DNA of 64,000 bases. Origin: a virus. Shown here one piece after another: positions 31,425-38,313 of the stretch. Each line of letters begins with the position of its first letter. The first letter of the stretch is position 1. Made by a program: the position numbers and the translations under genes. The stretch spans positions 1 to 64,000 of the IMG/VR virus record IMGVR_UViG_3300046810_000166; one strand, written 5' to 3'. The notes under the pieces are model-generated. The model searched no databases. It had not been told where the DNA came from and was given only the letters and a program-made list of their open reading frames with translations.

Positions 31425-31675
31425 AGCACTGGCTCCTCGGGCAGGTAGCCGACCAGCAGCGCGCGCAGGCGGCCCCATGGGTGCTGCTCGCCGAAGTTCG
31501 GGCAGTCCGCCACGTGCTGGATCTGGTGGCCATCCTGCGTGATCGGCAGGCCGCGACCGCAGACCCGGCACACCATGCTGTGGCCACGGAAGTCGAACAA
31601 GCCGCGCAGCTGCATCAGGGCGTCGGCGGTGGGCTTCTCCAGTGGCTTGTCGTGAAATACGGCGGTGATTGTCAT
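31421..31675 (-). CDS. Small zinc-binding hypothetical protein
   Basis: 84 aa. MVCRVCGRGL (CxxC), then HQIQHVADC gives Cys/His ligands for one zinc. Coupled to the methyltransferase by ATGA. Confidence 0.7.
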   Translation of the reverse strand: MTITAVFHDKPLEKPTADALMQLRGLFDFRGHSMVCRVCGRGLPITQDGHQIQHVADCPNFGEQHPWGRLRALLVGYLPEEPVL

Positions 31676-32865
31676 AGCAAACTCATCTGAGGGGTGGCTG
31701 GGACCGCATCAGCGGGCGCTGGCGGCGTTTTCTGGATGCGGATGGGCGCAGACACCGGCGCGGGTGCGATCGCCGCCTGCGGGGCCGCCTTGGCCTCTGC
31801 AGCAGCAATCCGGCGCCGGGAGATCCCGGTGAACTCGGGCGACAGGTCAAAGCCGATGAAGCGGCAGCCCTCCATGCGGGCGCCACGGCCGGTCGAGCCA
31901 GAGCCCATGAACACGTCCAGCACCACGCCGCCCGGCGGGCAGACCAGCCGGACCAGATAGCGCATCAGCTCGGTGGGCTTGACGGTCGGGTGCGGGTTGC
32001 CGTTCCGGGCGCTCCAGTCGGCAGTCTCGCAATGACGCATGGTGGCGTCCTTGGCGACCACTGGCGCATCGCCGCTTTCCACGCCATCGTTGCGATCGGC
32101 GCGCGACGGCTTCGGGCAGTAGAAGAAACGGGCCGCGTCGCCGGGGAACAGCGCTTCGACCTCGGGCGAGCCGTCATGCAGCAGGTTGGCGGGCCAGCGG
32201 CCGACCGCCTCGGTGCCGGGCACGTCCGCGCCCATCTTGAAGCCGCCAGCCTGCGCCGGGCCGGTCGCGGTGTCCGGGTTGCGGGCATTGCCGGCGGGCG
32301 GGTTGTAGCGCACCTCATCGCCCACGCGGCAGCCGTCGATGTTCAGGGCGCCCACGCCATGCTGCAGCAGGTTCTGCGCCACGGTACCGGCCAGCGGCTT
32401 GCGGGCCACGGCGATCGGCTCATGGGATGGTTTCAGGCAGGTGCCCCAGCCGGCCCAGCGCTCGGCGTCCTCGCCCTGCAGGTCGTACTTGGCCACGTTC
32501 CGGCTCTTGGGCATGCCGCTGCCGTACAGCCACAGCGCCTGATCGCGGATCTCGAAGCCGGCGTCCTCGATCGCGCAGGTCATCCGGTGGTAGGTGCGCG
32601 AGCCAGAGAACGCCAGCAGGTGGCCGCCCGGCTTGAGCACGCGCAGGCACTCGGCCCACAGCTCCACGTCGAAGGCGATGCCGGACTTGTCCCAGCCACG
32701 GCCCATGAACCCCAGCTCGTAGGGCGGGTCCGTCACGATCGCGTCGATGCAGGCATCCGGCAGCAGGCGCAGCATGGACTTGGAATCGCCACACTCGGCC
32801 GCGAAGCCAGCCCGGCCCAGCAGAACGTCGATCATGCGCTGCTGATTCAGGTGCACCAGCTCCAT
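31672..32865 (-). CDS. DNA N6-adenine / N4-cytosine methyltransferase
   Basis: 397 aa from the ATG overlapping the terS stop (TGATG). Catalytic DPPY at residues 46-49 precedes the SAM-binding LDVFMGSGSTGRGA near residue 340, the beta-class order. Between them lies a long insert containing LYGSGMPKSRNVAKYD, common in phage methyltransferases. The last 60 residues are a Pro/Ala tail. It would methylate one strand of a specific site, probably to protect phage DNA; there is no cognate nuclease nearby. Confidence 0.9.
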   Translation of the reverse strand: MELVHLNQQRMIDVLLGRAGFAAECGDSKSMLRLLPDACIDAIVTDPPYELGFMGRGWDKSGIAFDVELWAECLRVLKPGGHLLAFSGSRTYHRMTCAIEDAGFEIRDQALWLYGSGMPKSRNVAKYDLQGEDAERWAGWGTCLKPSHEPIAVARKPLAGTVAQNLLQHGVGALNIDGCRVGDEVRYNPPAGNARNPDTATGPAQAGGFKMGADVPGTEAVGRWPANLLHDGSPEVEALFPGDAARFFYCPKPSRADRNDGVESGDAPVVAKDATMRHCETADWSARNGNPHPTVKPTELMRYLVRLVCPPGGVVLDVFMGSGSTGRGARMEGCRFIGFDLSPEFTGISRRRIAAAEAKAAPQAAIAPAPVSAPIRIQKTPPAPADAVPATPQMSLL

Positions 32866-33455
32866 CAGCCGCGCTCCAGCACAACGACCGTCTTTTCCTC
32901 GTTCTCGGGCTTGTCGAGGCCCCACGCCTTGCGTTCGGCGGTCTGGACGATGGACAGCGCCTCGGCGAGGATCTTGGCGCGCTTGCCCATGGCGAAGCCC
33001 TTTTCGTGGTCCTGCTCGCGCAGCGCCTCATACACGCGGATGCGCACCGAGTTCATTTCGTCGCGGTGGCGGGTCAGCACCTCGGCGCGGCGGCTGATGG
33101 CCAGCTGCTCGGCTGCTTGCTCGGGCGTCAGCCCGGTCAGGTCGGGCGGGGAAGGGTCCGCGTTTTTGAACGGGGCGCCGTCAACGCCCGGCGCTTGGCC
33201 GGACTCGTTTGCAGCAAAAGTTGCCAAGCGTAAGCCATCACGAACACCTGCACGATCAGCGGCCTGATGCGCCTTGTTGACCACCTTGTCGAGGTCCATG
33301 CGCTTGAGCCACTTCTGCTCCTTTGCTTTCTTTGCAACAGCCTGCTTTGAGATTCCGAGCGGACCACCCACATCGGCGTAGGAGACTTTCGGATCGCTCT
33401 CCCACATCGCGCGGGCGCTTTCCCATTGTTCGGGAGTGATGGGCGTGCGTGCCAT
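32865..33455 (-). CDS. terS: Terminase small subunit candidate
   Basis: 196 aa (ATG at 33455; a TTG at 33470 is an alternative). Residues about 7-45 (ITPEQWESARAMWESDPKVS, then ISKQAVAKKAKEQKW) are the N-terminal DNA-binding HTH, a Pro-rich linker follows, and about 105-180 form the helical oligomerisation core (ISRRAEVLTRHRDEMNSVRI). This architecture is typical of TerS, which recognises the packaging site. It is 26 kb from terL, whereas the two genes are usually adjacent. Late promoter upstream. Confidence 0.75.
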   Translation of the reverse strand: MARTPITPEQWESARAMWESDPKVSYADVGGPLGISKQAVAKKAKEQKWLKRMDLDKVVNKAHQAADRAGVRDGLRLATFAANESGQAPGVDGAPFKNADPSPPDLTGLTPEQAAEQLAISRRAEVLTRHRDEMNSVRIRVYEALREQDHEKGFAMGKRAKILAEALSIVQTAERKAWGLDKPENEEKTVVVLERG

Positions 33456-33490
33456 GGTGCTGACTTTCAATAAGATGCAGTCAGCATGGC

Positions 33491-33498
33491 GTCACGAC
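33491..33498 (-). promoter_or_regulatory. Late-promoter motif GTCGTGAC (terS operon)
   Basis: AAGTCGTGACGCCATGCTGA, 36 bases upstream of the terS ATG. Confidence 0.75.
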
Positions 33499-33561
33499 TT
33501 GTTGACGGGGCAGGAGTCAACGGTTGACGTTGACGGCGGCGACAACCGACAACGAGCGGGC

Positions 33562-33588
33562 AAAAGAAAAGCCGCTACAGGAGCGGCT
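33562..33588 (-). terminator. Intrinsic terminator before terS
   Basis: Minus strand AGCCGCT-CCTGT-AGCGGCT followed by TTTCTTTT. It ends the 35.6-33.6 kb operon just before the late promoter of terS. Confidence 0.87.
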
Positions 33589-33609
33589 GATAGGCGAGGT
33601 ATAAAGGGG

Positions 33610-33891
33610 TCAAGCGGGAGGATCGGCCGGCTTGGGCGTCGAGGTGGACTTGCCACAGAAGGGGCAGTAGGAGGCAACCACAGGCATTTCCTTTCCCTTC
33701 TCGCTGGTGAAGCCCTTCCCGGTGCCACGGATGCGGAACGGGATGTTGATGACGAGCTTGAGGCCCATATCGTCGGTCAGCTGGAAGCCGGTCGCCGCGC
33801 AGGTGACCTTGATGTTCTCGCCGGCCTTCTCCTTCACGAATGGAACCTCGGCCAGCTCGCCCTCGATGCGCTTGATGCATTCACAGTTCAT
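33610..33891 (-). CDS. Zinc-binding hypothetical protein
   Basis: 93 aa; ATGA-coupled. N-terminal MNCECIKRIE and C-terminal SYCPFCGK supply CxC and CxxC ligands. Beta-rich centre (LKLVINIPFRIRGTGKGF). Small phage proteins of this kind are common; function unknown. Last gene of its operon. Confidence 0.75.
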   Translation of the reverse strand: MNCECIKRIEGELAEVPFVKEKAGENIKVTCAATGFQLTDDMGLKLVINIPFRIRGTGKGFTSEKGKEMPVVASYCPFCGKSTSTPKPADPPA

Positions 33892-34217
33892 TCGATCCTC
33901 CCAGCAGCATCCACGGCGGTGCGCATGCGATCGAGGGCCGGGATCAGCACGCTATCCTTCCATGCCACGTTGATCAGATTGTCGGACGCAGCCAGCAGCT
34001 CCTTGTTGGCGTTCAGGATCGTCAGGGCATGCTCGATCGGGCCGGCCACCCACGTGCGCATGTACAGCCTTACCTGCTCCTTCACGAAGGCGTCGACCTC
34101 GTCACGGTTGTGCAGGGTGATCTCCGGGTGGTGGATGCCGCCAAAGCCAGCGCTCTCCATCCGGGCAGATTTCAGGGCGTCCTCCAGCAGTTCAGCGATC
34201 TTGGTAATGGACTTCAT
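33888..34217 (-). CDS. Hypothetical protein
   Basis: 109 aa; AAGGAG ten bases before the ATG at 34217 fixes the start. Helical, with IHHPEITLHNRDEVDAFVKE and a hydrophobic C-terminal helix. No family recognised. Confidence 0.75.
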   Translation of the reverse strand: MKSITKIAELLEDALKSARMESAGFGGIHHPEITLHNRDEVDAFVKEQVRLYMRTWVAGPIEHALTILNANKELLAASDNLINVAWKDSVLIPALDRMRTAVDAAGRIE

Positions 34218-34288
34218 ACGGGTGTTTCTCCTTATGGGTGCGGACTCTGCCTCTATTGCGGGCGAGCCCATGTGGTGGTTTACGGGAC

Positions 34289-34301
34289 TTGCCAAGGGTA
34301 A
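34289..34301. repeat. Repeated motif TTGCCAAGGGTAA, copy 1
   Basis: Plus-strand ACTTGCCAAGGGTAA in the gap between two minus genes; near-identical copies lie at 35858-35871 and 50837-50849, always intergenic. Confidence 0.5.
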
Positions 34302-34303
34302 AG

Positions 34304-34492
34304 CTATTCAGGCTTCGGGCCCCGGATCTCATGGAAAACCATCGTGCGGCCCGCCAGTTCTTCCTCGGGGATGCCCATCGCCTCGGCTATCTGGCGCTTG
34401 AGTTTCGCGCCCGCCACGAACTGGCGGCCAGTCAGCAAGAACGGCGGGTCGCTGGGCGTATCATCGGACGGCGGCAGTTTATCGGTGGCCAC
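34304..34492 (-). CDS. Small hypothetical protein
   Basis: 62 aa from a GTG with GGGAGG seven bases upstream. Ends in a helix (KLKRQIAEAMGIPEEELAGR) with possible SAM-like or HTH character. No function recognised. Confidence 0.65.
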   Translation of the reverse strand: MATDKLPPSDDTPSDPPFLLTGRQFVAGAKLKRQIAEAMGIPEEELAGRTMVFHEIRGPKPE

Positions 34493-34495
34493 GGC

Positions 34496-34792
34496 TCAGC
34501 CTCCCACCTTGTCCAGCGCTGCCTTGGCGCGCTCAACGTCCGCCATCCGGGCGCCGGCGCGCAGTTCATCCATGCGCTCGGCGATCATGTAGCGGTTCAG
34601 GTGCTGGTCGATGATGGTTTCCTCGGCGTCGATCACGTGCCGGTCCTTCGTCATGGTCCGGGCGGCCGCTGCGATCGCGATCCCGGCGCACAGCAGGCCC
34701 TTGAGCATGCCGAACTCCTCGGGCAGGCCACGCCAGCCGTCAATAATCGCGCGGGTGCGCTCCTCGGCCGTCATCAGCGGTTTCTTCTTCAT
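34496..34792 (-). CDS. Hypothetical helical protein
   Basis: 98 aa; AAGGAAACACC precedes the ATG. LLCAGIAIAAAARTM is moderately hydrophobic but short. The rest is charged helix. No family recognised. Confidence 0.7.
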   Translation of the reverse strand: MKKKPLMTAEERTRAIIDGWRGLPEEFGMLKGLLCAGIAIAAAARTMTKDRHVIDAEETIIDQHLNRYMIAERMDELRAGARMADVERAKAALDKVGG

Positions 34793-34804
34793 GGTGTTTC
34801 CTTG

Positions 34805-35083
34805 TCAGAATGGAATGATGTCGTTCATGCCCGCGTAGATCGGGTCCACCACCTTCGGGCGGGCCTTGAACTCGGCCAGCTCGCGGGCCAGCAGCTCCAC
34901 ACCTTCCGGCTCGCGCTCCAGCTCGCGCAACAGGTCGTTGTAGTGGATGGTCAGGCGGCACTCAGCACAGTAAATATCACCCACCTGATAGCTGCAGGTG
35001 CAGGCGACGCCCTCGCGGCGCTTGATGATGGCGCGCACGCTGATGATGTGGTCGACCACGGAATAGGTCGTGTTCTGGTCCAT
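34805..35083 (-). CDS. Zinc-binding hypothetical protein
   Basis: 92 aa. ACTCSYQVGDIYCAEC gives a CxC...CxxC metal site; a helical C-terminus follows. The ATG overlaps no other gene; GGCGG is the nearest ribosome site. Function unknown. Confidence 0.7.
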   Translation of the reverse strand: MDQNTTYSVVDHIISVRAIIKRREGVACTCSYQVGDIYCAECRLTIHYNDLLRELEREPEGVELLARELAEFKARPKVVDPIYAGMNDIIPF

Positions 35084-35085
35084 GC

Positions 35086-35475
35086 TCAGCCGCCGATGTA
35101 GGCGTCAGCGATCGCGCGCACCAGCTCGCCACGTGCAAGCGGCGGGTTGCTGATCCAGCCACGCATGACGGTGACGCTGTAGCCGCGCAGCATATGCGCC
35201 ACGCGAGTGCGGAAGATCGCGCGGTCTTGGGCGATGCTCAGGTCCAGCCCTTCGGCCTTCGGGGCGAGGAAGGACAGGTCGGACTCGGTGCACAGCATGT
35301 CGATCGCGCGCTTGGCCACCTTCCCCATATCCTCGGGCTTGTCGTGCTTGACGGCCATGGCCAGCTCGGTCAGGGTGGTTTCCAGATCGGTGTAGCTCGG
35401 CAGGCCCGCACCCTTGGCCAGTTCGTTCATTTTCAGGATCGCGCTGACTTGCTTGAGGCTGGCATTCGGTTTCAT
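35086..35475 (-). CDS. Hypothetical protein
   Basis: 129 aa; ATG at 35475 is preceded by AATCAGGGGAATCC. All-helical appearance, with MGKVAKRAIDMLCTESDLSF and MLRGYSVTVMRGWISN. No family recognised. Confidence 0.72.
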   Translation of the reverse strand: MKPNASLKQVSAILKMNELAKGAGLPSYTDLETTLTELAMAVKHDKPEDMGKVAKRAIDMLCTESDLSFLAPKAEGLDLSIAQDRAIFRTRVAHMLRGYSVTVMRGWISNPPLARGELVRAIADAYIGG

Positions 35476-35488
35476 TGGATTCCCCTGA

Positions 35489-35608
35489 TTAGCGAGCAGC
35501 GACGAAGGCCAGCGGCACACCGATGATCAGCGCGGCGTAGACCACAGCCGCCCAAGCCACCACCTTGCCCTCGTTTTCTTCGATGTACTCAATGATTGCG
35601 TTGAACAC
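35489..35608 (-). CDS. 39-aa single-pass membrane protein
   Basis: GTG start with GGGAGATCAAA upstream. VVAWAAVVYAALIIGVPLAF (about residues 16-35) is a transmembrane helix; the N-terminus is acidic. First gene of the operon starting at the 35645-35673 promoter. Confidence 0.68.
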   Translation of the reverse strand: MFNAIIEYIEENEGKVVAWAAVVYAALIIGVPLAFVAAR

Positions 35609-35644
35609 TTTGATCTCCCGTCTGCGTTGTGTTTCGATGGAAGA

Positions 35645-35673
35645 ATCATATAACGCATTGCGGTAATATGCAA
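35645..35673 (-). promoter_or_regulatory. Sigma70-type promoter with spacer operator
   Basis: Minus strand TTGCAT (35668-35673), 17-base spacer with ACGCATTGCGG (35653-35663), TATGAT (35645-35650). TTCATATGAA lies just upstream. Drives the 35608-33610 operon; it starts right after the terminator of the ncRNA unit. Confidence 0.82.
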
Positions 35674-35698
35674 GCACTTTTCATATGAATTTCAGGCG

Positions 35699-35726
35699 AA
35701 AAAAAGGGCCGCTGTTTAGGCGGCCC
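35699..35726 (-). terminator. Intrinsic terminator of the ncRNA transcription unit
   Basis: Minus strand GGGCCGC-CTAAACA-GCGGCCC followed by seven T. It lies at the left end of the 35.73-38.62 kb unit. Confidence 0.88.
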
Positions 35727-35873
35727 GAACGGGTAGTGTGTTTACGATCACGAAGCTAAGCAGGCTCCGTGCAGAGGACCACCGGCACCGGGGCGGAATG
35801 CCCTATGCCACGATTCGCGGTGCCCTGCGGGAGGCATTCTGCCTCAGTTCACCGGACTTGCCAAGGATTAAGT
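35727..35873 (-). other. Structured 3' untranslated region
   Basis: Minus-strand hairpins GAGGC-AGAAT-GCCTC (about 35830-35845) and a longer GGCAT...GTGCC stem (about 35785-35810) lie between the coiled-coil ORF and the terminator. The motif TTGCCAAGGATTAA is at 35858-35871. Confidence 0.5.
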
Positions 35874-36041
35874 TTACTTTCCCTCAACATCCACGCGATC
35901 GGCTACCTTCATCCAGAACAGCTCCACCTCCAGTTCAAGTACGCGGCTCTGCAGCGCGGCCTTGTCCTTGGCGTGCTGGGCCAGCTGCTTGGCCAGCTCC
36001 AGCGGCGTGAGGGTTTGGATGAGGTGATCTACAAGGCTCAT
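35874..36041 (-). CDS. 55-aa coiled-coil protein after the ncRNA
   Basis: MSLVDHLIQTLTPLELAKQL then heptad-like LAQHAKDKAALQSRVLELEV; the codon bias is that of real genes, unlike the region upstream. There is no good ribosome site before the ATG at 36041, so translation may depend on the structured RNA ahead of it, or the start may be wrong. Confidence 0.6.
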   Translation of the reverse strand: MSLVDHLIQTLTPLELAKQLAQHAKDKAALQSRVLELEVELFWMKVADRVDVEGK

Positions 36042-36243
36042 GTACGAATAGGATGGGCAAATACATCGGTTCCGACAGCTTCGCACGGTTTCGCGGCCGC
36101 GTACTCCCTGACCTGTCAGCCGGATTACGGTTCACCCACTCGGCTGGATTCTGACCGGGCCTCGACCTTCCTTTCTGCTTGTGGCGCGAACCTACAGCGG
36201 CAGCTGATTCGGTCTATCTGTAGCCAGTCTCCAGCCGAATGGG

Positions 36244-36257
36244 GCCTCTTTCGAGGC
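36244..36257 (-). other. GAAA tetraloop hairpin
   Basis: Minus strand GCCTC-GAAA-GAGGC. It is the sister of 38086-38099 (GCTTC-GCAA-GAGGC): the loop changes within the GNRA rule and one pair changes from C-G to U-G, which supports an RNA read from the minus strand. Confidence 0.6.
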
Positions 36258-36336
36258 TCCACCGGGGCATGTTGCCTTTACGCGGAACTGTTCATGCCCT
36301 TCCCCGCGCACAGGCGTGTCGACCCGCCTGCTAGTG

Positions 36337-36362
36337 ATGCCGGGCTATTTTCACCGGCTACG
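36337..36362. repeat. Internal module repeat, copy 3
   Basis: ATGCCGGGCTATTTTCACCGGC; related copies at about 37670-37696 and 37803-37827. Confidence 0.55.
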
Positions 36363-36429
36363 TGTTCGCGCGATCTGATCGCGTCGATCTTGACGGCTCG
36401 ACCAATGCCGAGCGGCTACGATCATGCGG

Positions 36430-36633
36430 CATCACATAAAGAACGGCTGAGGACGATTCAGCAGCATCCAACCATTCACATCCCCTCACAAGGGCGGGAG
36501 AGCGTAGGAACTTAATCTACGGGTTCACCGGGTTGGTCGTATAGCTTGGCCCATCTACTTTGTTTCGCACCAGCGTGGTTTTCCGGTCCCGCGCCTTAGC
36601 TACTGATTTCAATTGCCCGTTCTTTATGTGATG
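36430..36633. repeat. Inverted repeat A (17 bp perfect arms)
   Basis: Arms 36430-36446 and 36617-36633, CATCACATAAAGAACGG and its exact complement, around a 170-base interior that itself has a nested CCAACC/GGTTGG stem and a CGTAG/CTACG hairpin. Confidence 0.85.
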
Positions 36634-36653
36634 GCCGGGCCGTAACCCCCGGC
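36634..36653. repeat. GCCGGG hairpin 1
   Basis: GCCGGG/CCCGGC stem with plus-strand loop CCGTAACC, directly next to the right arm of inverted repeat A. The loop core CGYAAC recurs in hairpins 2 and 3. Confidence 0.65.
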
Positions 36654-36684
36654 GTTGACTCCCTGCCCTTCTCGGGTTTTCAGG

Positions 36685-36811
36685 CATCACAGCCCTGCAT
36701 CCTGTTCCGCGTGGCCGGAGTCGAACCGGGCTACCATCACGCTGGGACCGCGCCGCGCTTGCAAACGCATTGCGGTGTTCGGCCGAACTTACAAGACGCA
36801 GGGCTGTGATG
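36685..36811. repeat. Inverted repeat B (14 bp perfect arms) with tRNA-like interior
   Basis: Arms 36685-36698 and 36798-36811 (CATCACAGCCCTGC). The minus-strand interior contains a T-arm-like CCGG-TTCGACT-CCGG (36715-36729) and a loop with GTG, but no clean acceptor stem. Confidence 0.82.
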
Positions 36812-36893
36812 GCCGACTTGCAAGGCCGGCTTTAGCTAGGGGGCCGCAGATCAAAGACTAGAACTTTCCAATCTAGGCTTAGTCACCCCCTCA

Positions 36894-37022
36894 TCACACA
36901 GCTTGACCCTTCGCCGATCGTCACCGGCACGATTGAGGCAGGGACTCGAACCCCGCAATGCCGCCCTTCTGGAGCGCCGCTGTACCACTTCGCGTTCTCA
37001 ATCTAAAGACCAAGCTGTGTGA
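36894..37022. repeat. Inverted repeat C (12 bp arms) enclosing the tRNA-like element
   Basis: Arms 36894-36905 (TCACACAGCTTG) and 37011-37022. Inside lies the 73-nt tRNA-like element 36931-37003, plus GCCG/CGGC hairpin 36905-36930. Confidence 0.82.
36931..37003 (-). other. tRNA-like element, decoding doubtful
   Basis: 73 nt on the minus strand with a 7-bp acceptor stem GATTGAG/CTCAATC, D-loop with AGTGGTA, and a canonical T arm CGGGG-TTCGAGT-CCCTG at tRNA positions 49-65. The anticodon arm is defective: only four pairs (CGCT/GGCG), loop CCAGAAG with C instead of U at position 33. There is no encoded CCA. I therefore call it tRNA-like and assign no amino acid. Confidence 0.6.
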
Positions 37023-37024
37023 CG

Positions 37025-37043
37025 GCCGGGTCGCAACCCCGGC
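37025..37043. repeat. GCCGGG hairpin 2
   Basis: GCCGGG-TCGCAAC-CCCGGC (plus strand), next to inverted repeat C; same loop core as hairpin 1. Confidence 0.65.
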
Positions 37044-37053
37044 GTGAGCTGTC

Positions 37054-37105
37054 GATGCATGACGCCCATATAGCGTTATCGACAAGAACTACTCTGTCAT
37101 GCATC
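37054..37105. repeat. Inverted repeat D (10 bp arms)
   Basis: Arms GATGCATGAC at 37054-37063 and its complement at 37096-37105, with an alternative GTCGAT/ATCGAC pairing inside. Confidence 0.75.
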
Positions 37106-37120
37106 CGCCACACTGCGGTG

Positions 37121-37140
37121 GCCGGGGCGCAACTCCCGGC
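37121..37140. repeat. GCCGGG hairpin 3
   Basis: GCCGGG-GCGCAACT-CCCGGC, downstream of inverted repeat D. Confidence 0.65.
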
Positions 37141-37149
37141 TGAGCTGTA

Positions 37150-37206
37150 GAGGTGCCGGCAATCTATTGGCGAGATTCCGTGACACAAACAACAAAATGG
37201 CACCTC
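37150..37206. repeat. Inverted repeat E (8 bp arms)
   Basis: GAGGTGCC (37150-37157) pairs with GGCACCTC (37199-37206). Confidence 0.65.
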
Positions 37207-37207
37207 A

Positions 37208-37285
37208 CACCACACTGCTGGAAGCTGGAGGCAGTCCCGTCATCGCCGGTCAATCCCGACAAATCCAACTCCCAGCAGTGTGGTG
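37208..37285. repeat. Inverted repeat F (14 bp perfect arms)
   Basis: Arms 37208-37221 and 37272-37285 around CACCACACTGCTGG-type sequence, immediately after repeat E; followed by hairpin GCTCG/CGAGC and GCCGGG hairpin 4 (37305-37324). Confidence 0.8.
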
Positions 37286-37369
37286 GCTCGCCCTGCCCGA
37301 GCCGGCCGGGCGTTGGCACCCGGCGTCGTTCGATGATCCCACCCGCTCGTCGCGGTCCCTTTTTGGAGT

Positions 37370-37379
37370 GCCTTGCGGC
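37370..37379 (-). other. GCAA tetraloop
   Basis: Minus strand GCC-GCAA-GGC, a short GNRA-capped stem between the modules. Confidence 0.5.
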
Positions 37380-37412
37380 GCCACCGGGATACTGGCGGCT
37401 TCTCATTACCAC

Positions 37413-37511
37413 ACACATGCACCCGGCCTGCTGTCACAGCCGAATGACGCCTCACAGGCCGCCAGCGAGCAAACCGGCATTCAAGCGCGACCATCAGCAA
37501 GGTGCATGTGT
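37413..37511. repeat. Inverted repeat G (11 bp arms)
   Basis: ACACATGCACC (37413-37423) pairs with 37501-37511; nested GCCTG/CAGGC inside and GCCGGG hairpin 5 (37517-37537) just after. Confidence 0.75.
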
Positions 37512-37669
37512 CTGGTGCCGGGTTCTTTCCCCCCGGCGTAAGTCAGGCCAGTAGCTTGCCAGAGCGCCCTTCTCACACCGCGCAACGTCCATAGCCGCCT
37601 CGTTGACGAGGTTCCTCACCTCGATTCCCTGCCGCGCGCGTCACATGCCGGTGACTGTTGAAGCCTTGT

Positions 37670-37827
37670 GTTCATGCCGCTACTTTTCCGGCTGGCCACC
37701 CACTATTGATCATGCATCATCGTAGGTTCGGCTCCTTGGTAGACATTTACTATGACCGTCTTGAAGGGGCAAAGCCATCCAGTCATCCATCACCACTGCT
37801 GTTCGGTGCCGCTATTTCCCGGCTGCC
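37670..37827. repeat. Internal module repeats, copies 1 and 2
   Basis: TGTTCATGCCGCTACTTTTC (from about 37669) and TGTTCGGTGCCGCTATTTCC (from about 37799), each followed by CGGCTGSCCA, form a direct repeat of about 28 bases. On the minus strand the hairpin loops are purine-rich (GAAAAGUAG, GGAAAUAG). Confidence 0.6.
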
Positions 37828-37933
37828 AGCCTTATTTCCACCGACTCATGACGCCTCGGCGTGCGTCGCAATATCCCGTCCGGCTTGGGTCCGAGGCCTA
37901 TCTACTTACTCCTCGACATTGCACCGTGTTGTT

Positions 37934-37947
37934 CCGGCTCTCGCCGG
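37934..37947 (-). other. GAGA tetraloop hairpin
   Basis: Minus strand CCGGC-GAGA-GCCGG, a five-pair stem with a GNRA loop. Confidence 0.6.
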
Positions 37948-37979
37948 CACGTGTAGAGCAACCATCCTTCGTGGTTTCC

Positions 37980-38083
37980 CACATGGATGGAACTGGTTGA
38001 CCCAGCGCGGCGCTGTCGGGCCCCTACTTTACCTGCGCAGAGATCCATGTTGACCGCTACCGCTTGGCAGTCCCATCCATGTG
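37980..38083. repeat. Inverted repeat I (11 bp perfect arms)
   Basis: CACATGGATGG (37980-37990) pairs with 38073-38083. Confidence 0.75.
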
Positions 38084-38085
38084 AG

Positions 38086-38099
38086 GCCTCTTGCGAAGC
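38086..38099 (-). other. GCAA tetraloop hairpin
   Basis: Minus strand GCTTC-GCAA-GAGGC, directly beside inverted repeat I; sister of 36244-36257. Confidence 0.6.
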
Positions 38100-38313
38100 T
38101 GCACACGCCCGTCTAATGGCACACTCGGGTCCGCCTAATCGCTTGTTTCCATCGACGCACTGGTCAGGTCGGCCCCCTGAAACATGCCGCCTGAGCCTAG
38201 CCGCCGCCGTTGTAGCCGCGATGCTTTGCTGGTCACCCCTGCCTTTCGTGACAGGAACACGGTTGATGAATCGTGGCGCCACGGTTCCCGCGTGCTTACA
38301 TTTACACCACTGA

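Noticed and set aside
36844-36898. Possible tRNA around CTAGA-TTGGAAAGT-TCTAG on the minus strand
   Set aside because: The loop has nine bases and neither an acceptor stem nor a T arm in the right place can be found.
36931-37003. Functional tRNA call
   Set aside because: Anticodon stem has only four pairs, position 33 is C and the loop gives no clear anticodon, so an amino acid cannot be assigned; kept only as tRNA-like.
37153-38053. Small ORFs (60-130 codons) inside the ncRNA region
   Set aside because: No ribosome sites, unusual Pro/Ser/Arg composition, frames broken by helix arms, and no codon bias like neighbouring genes.
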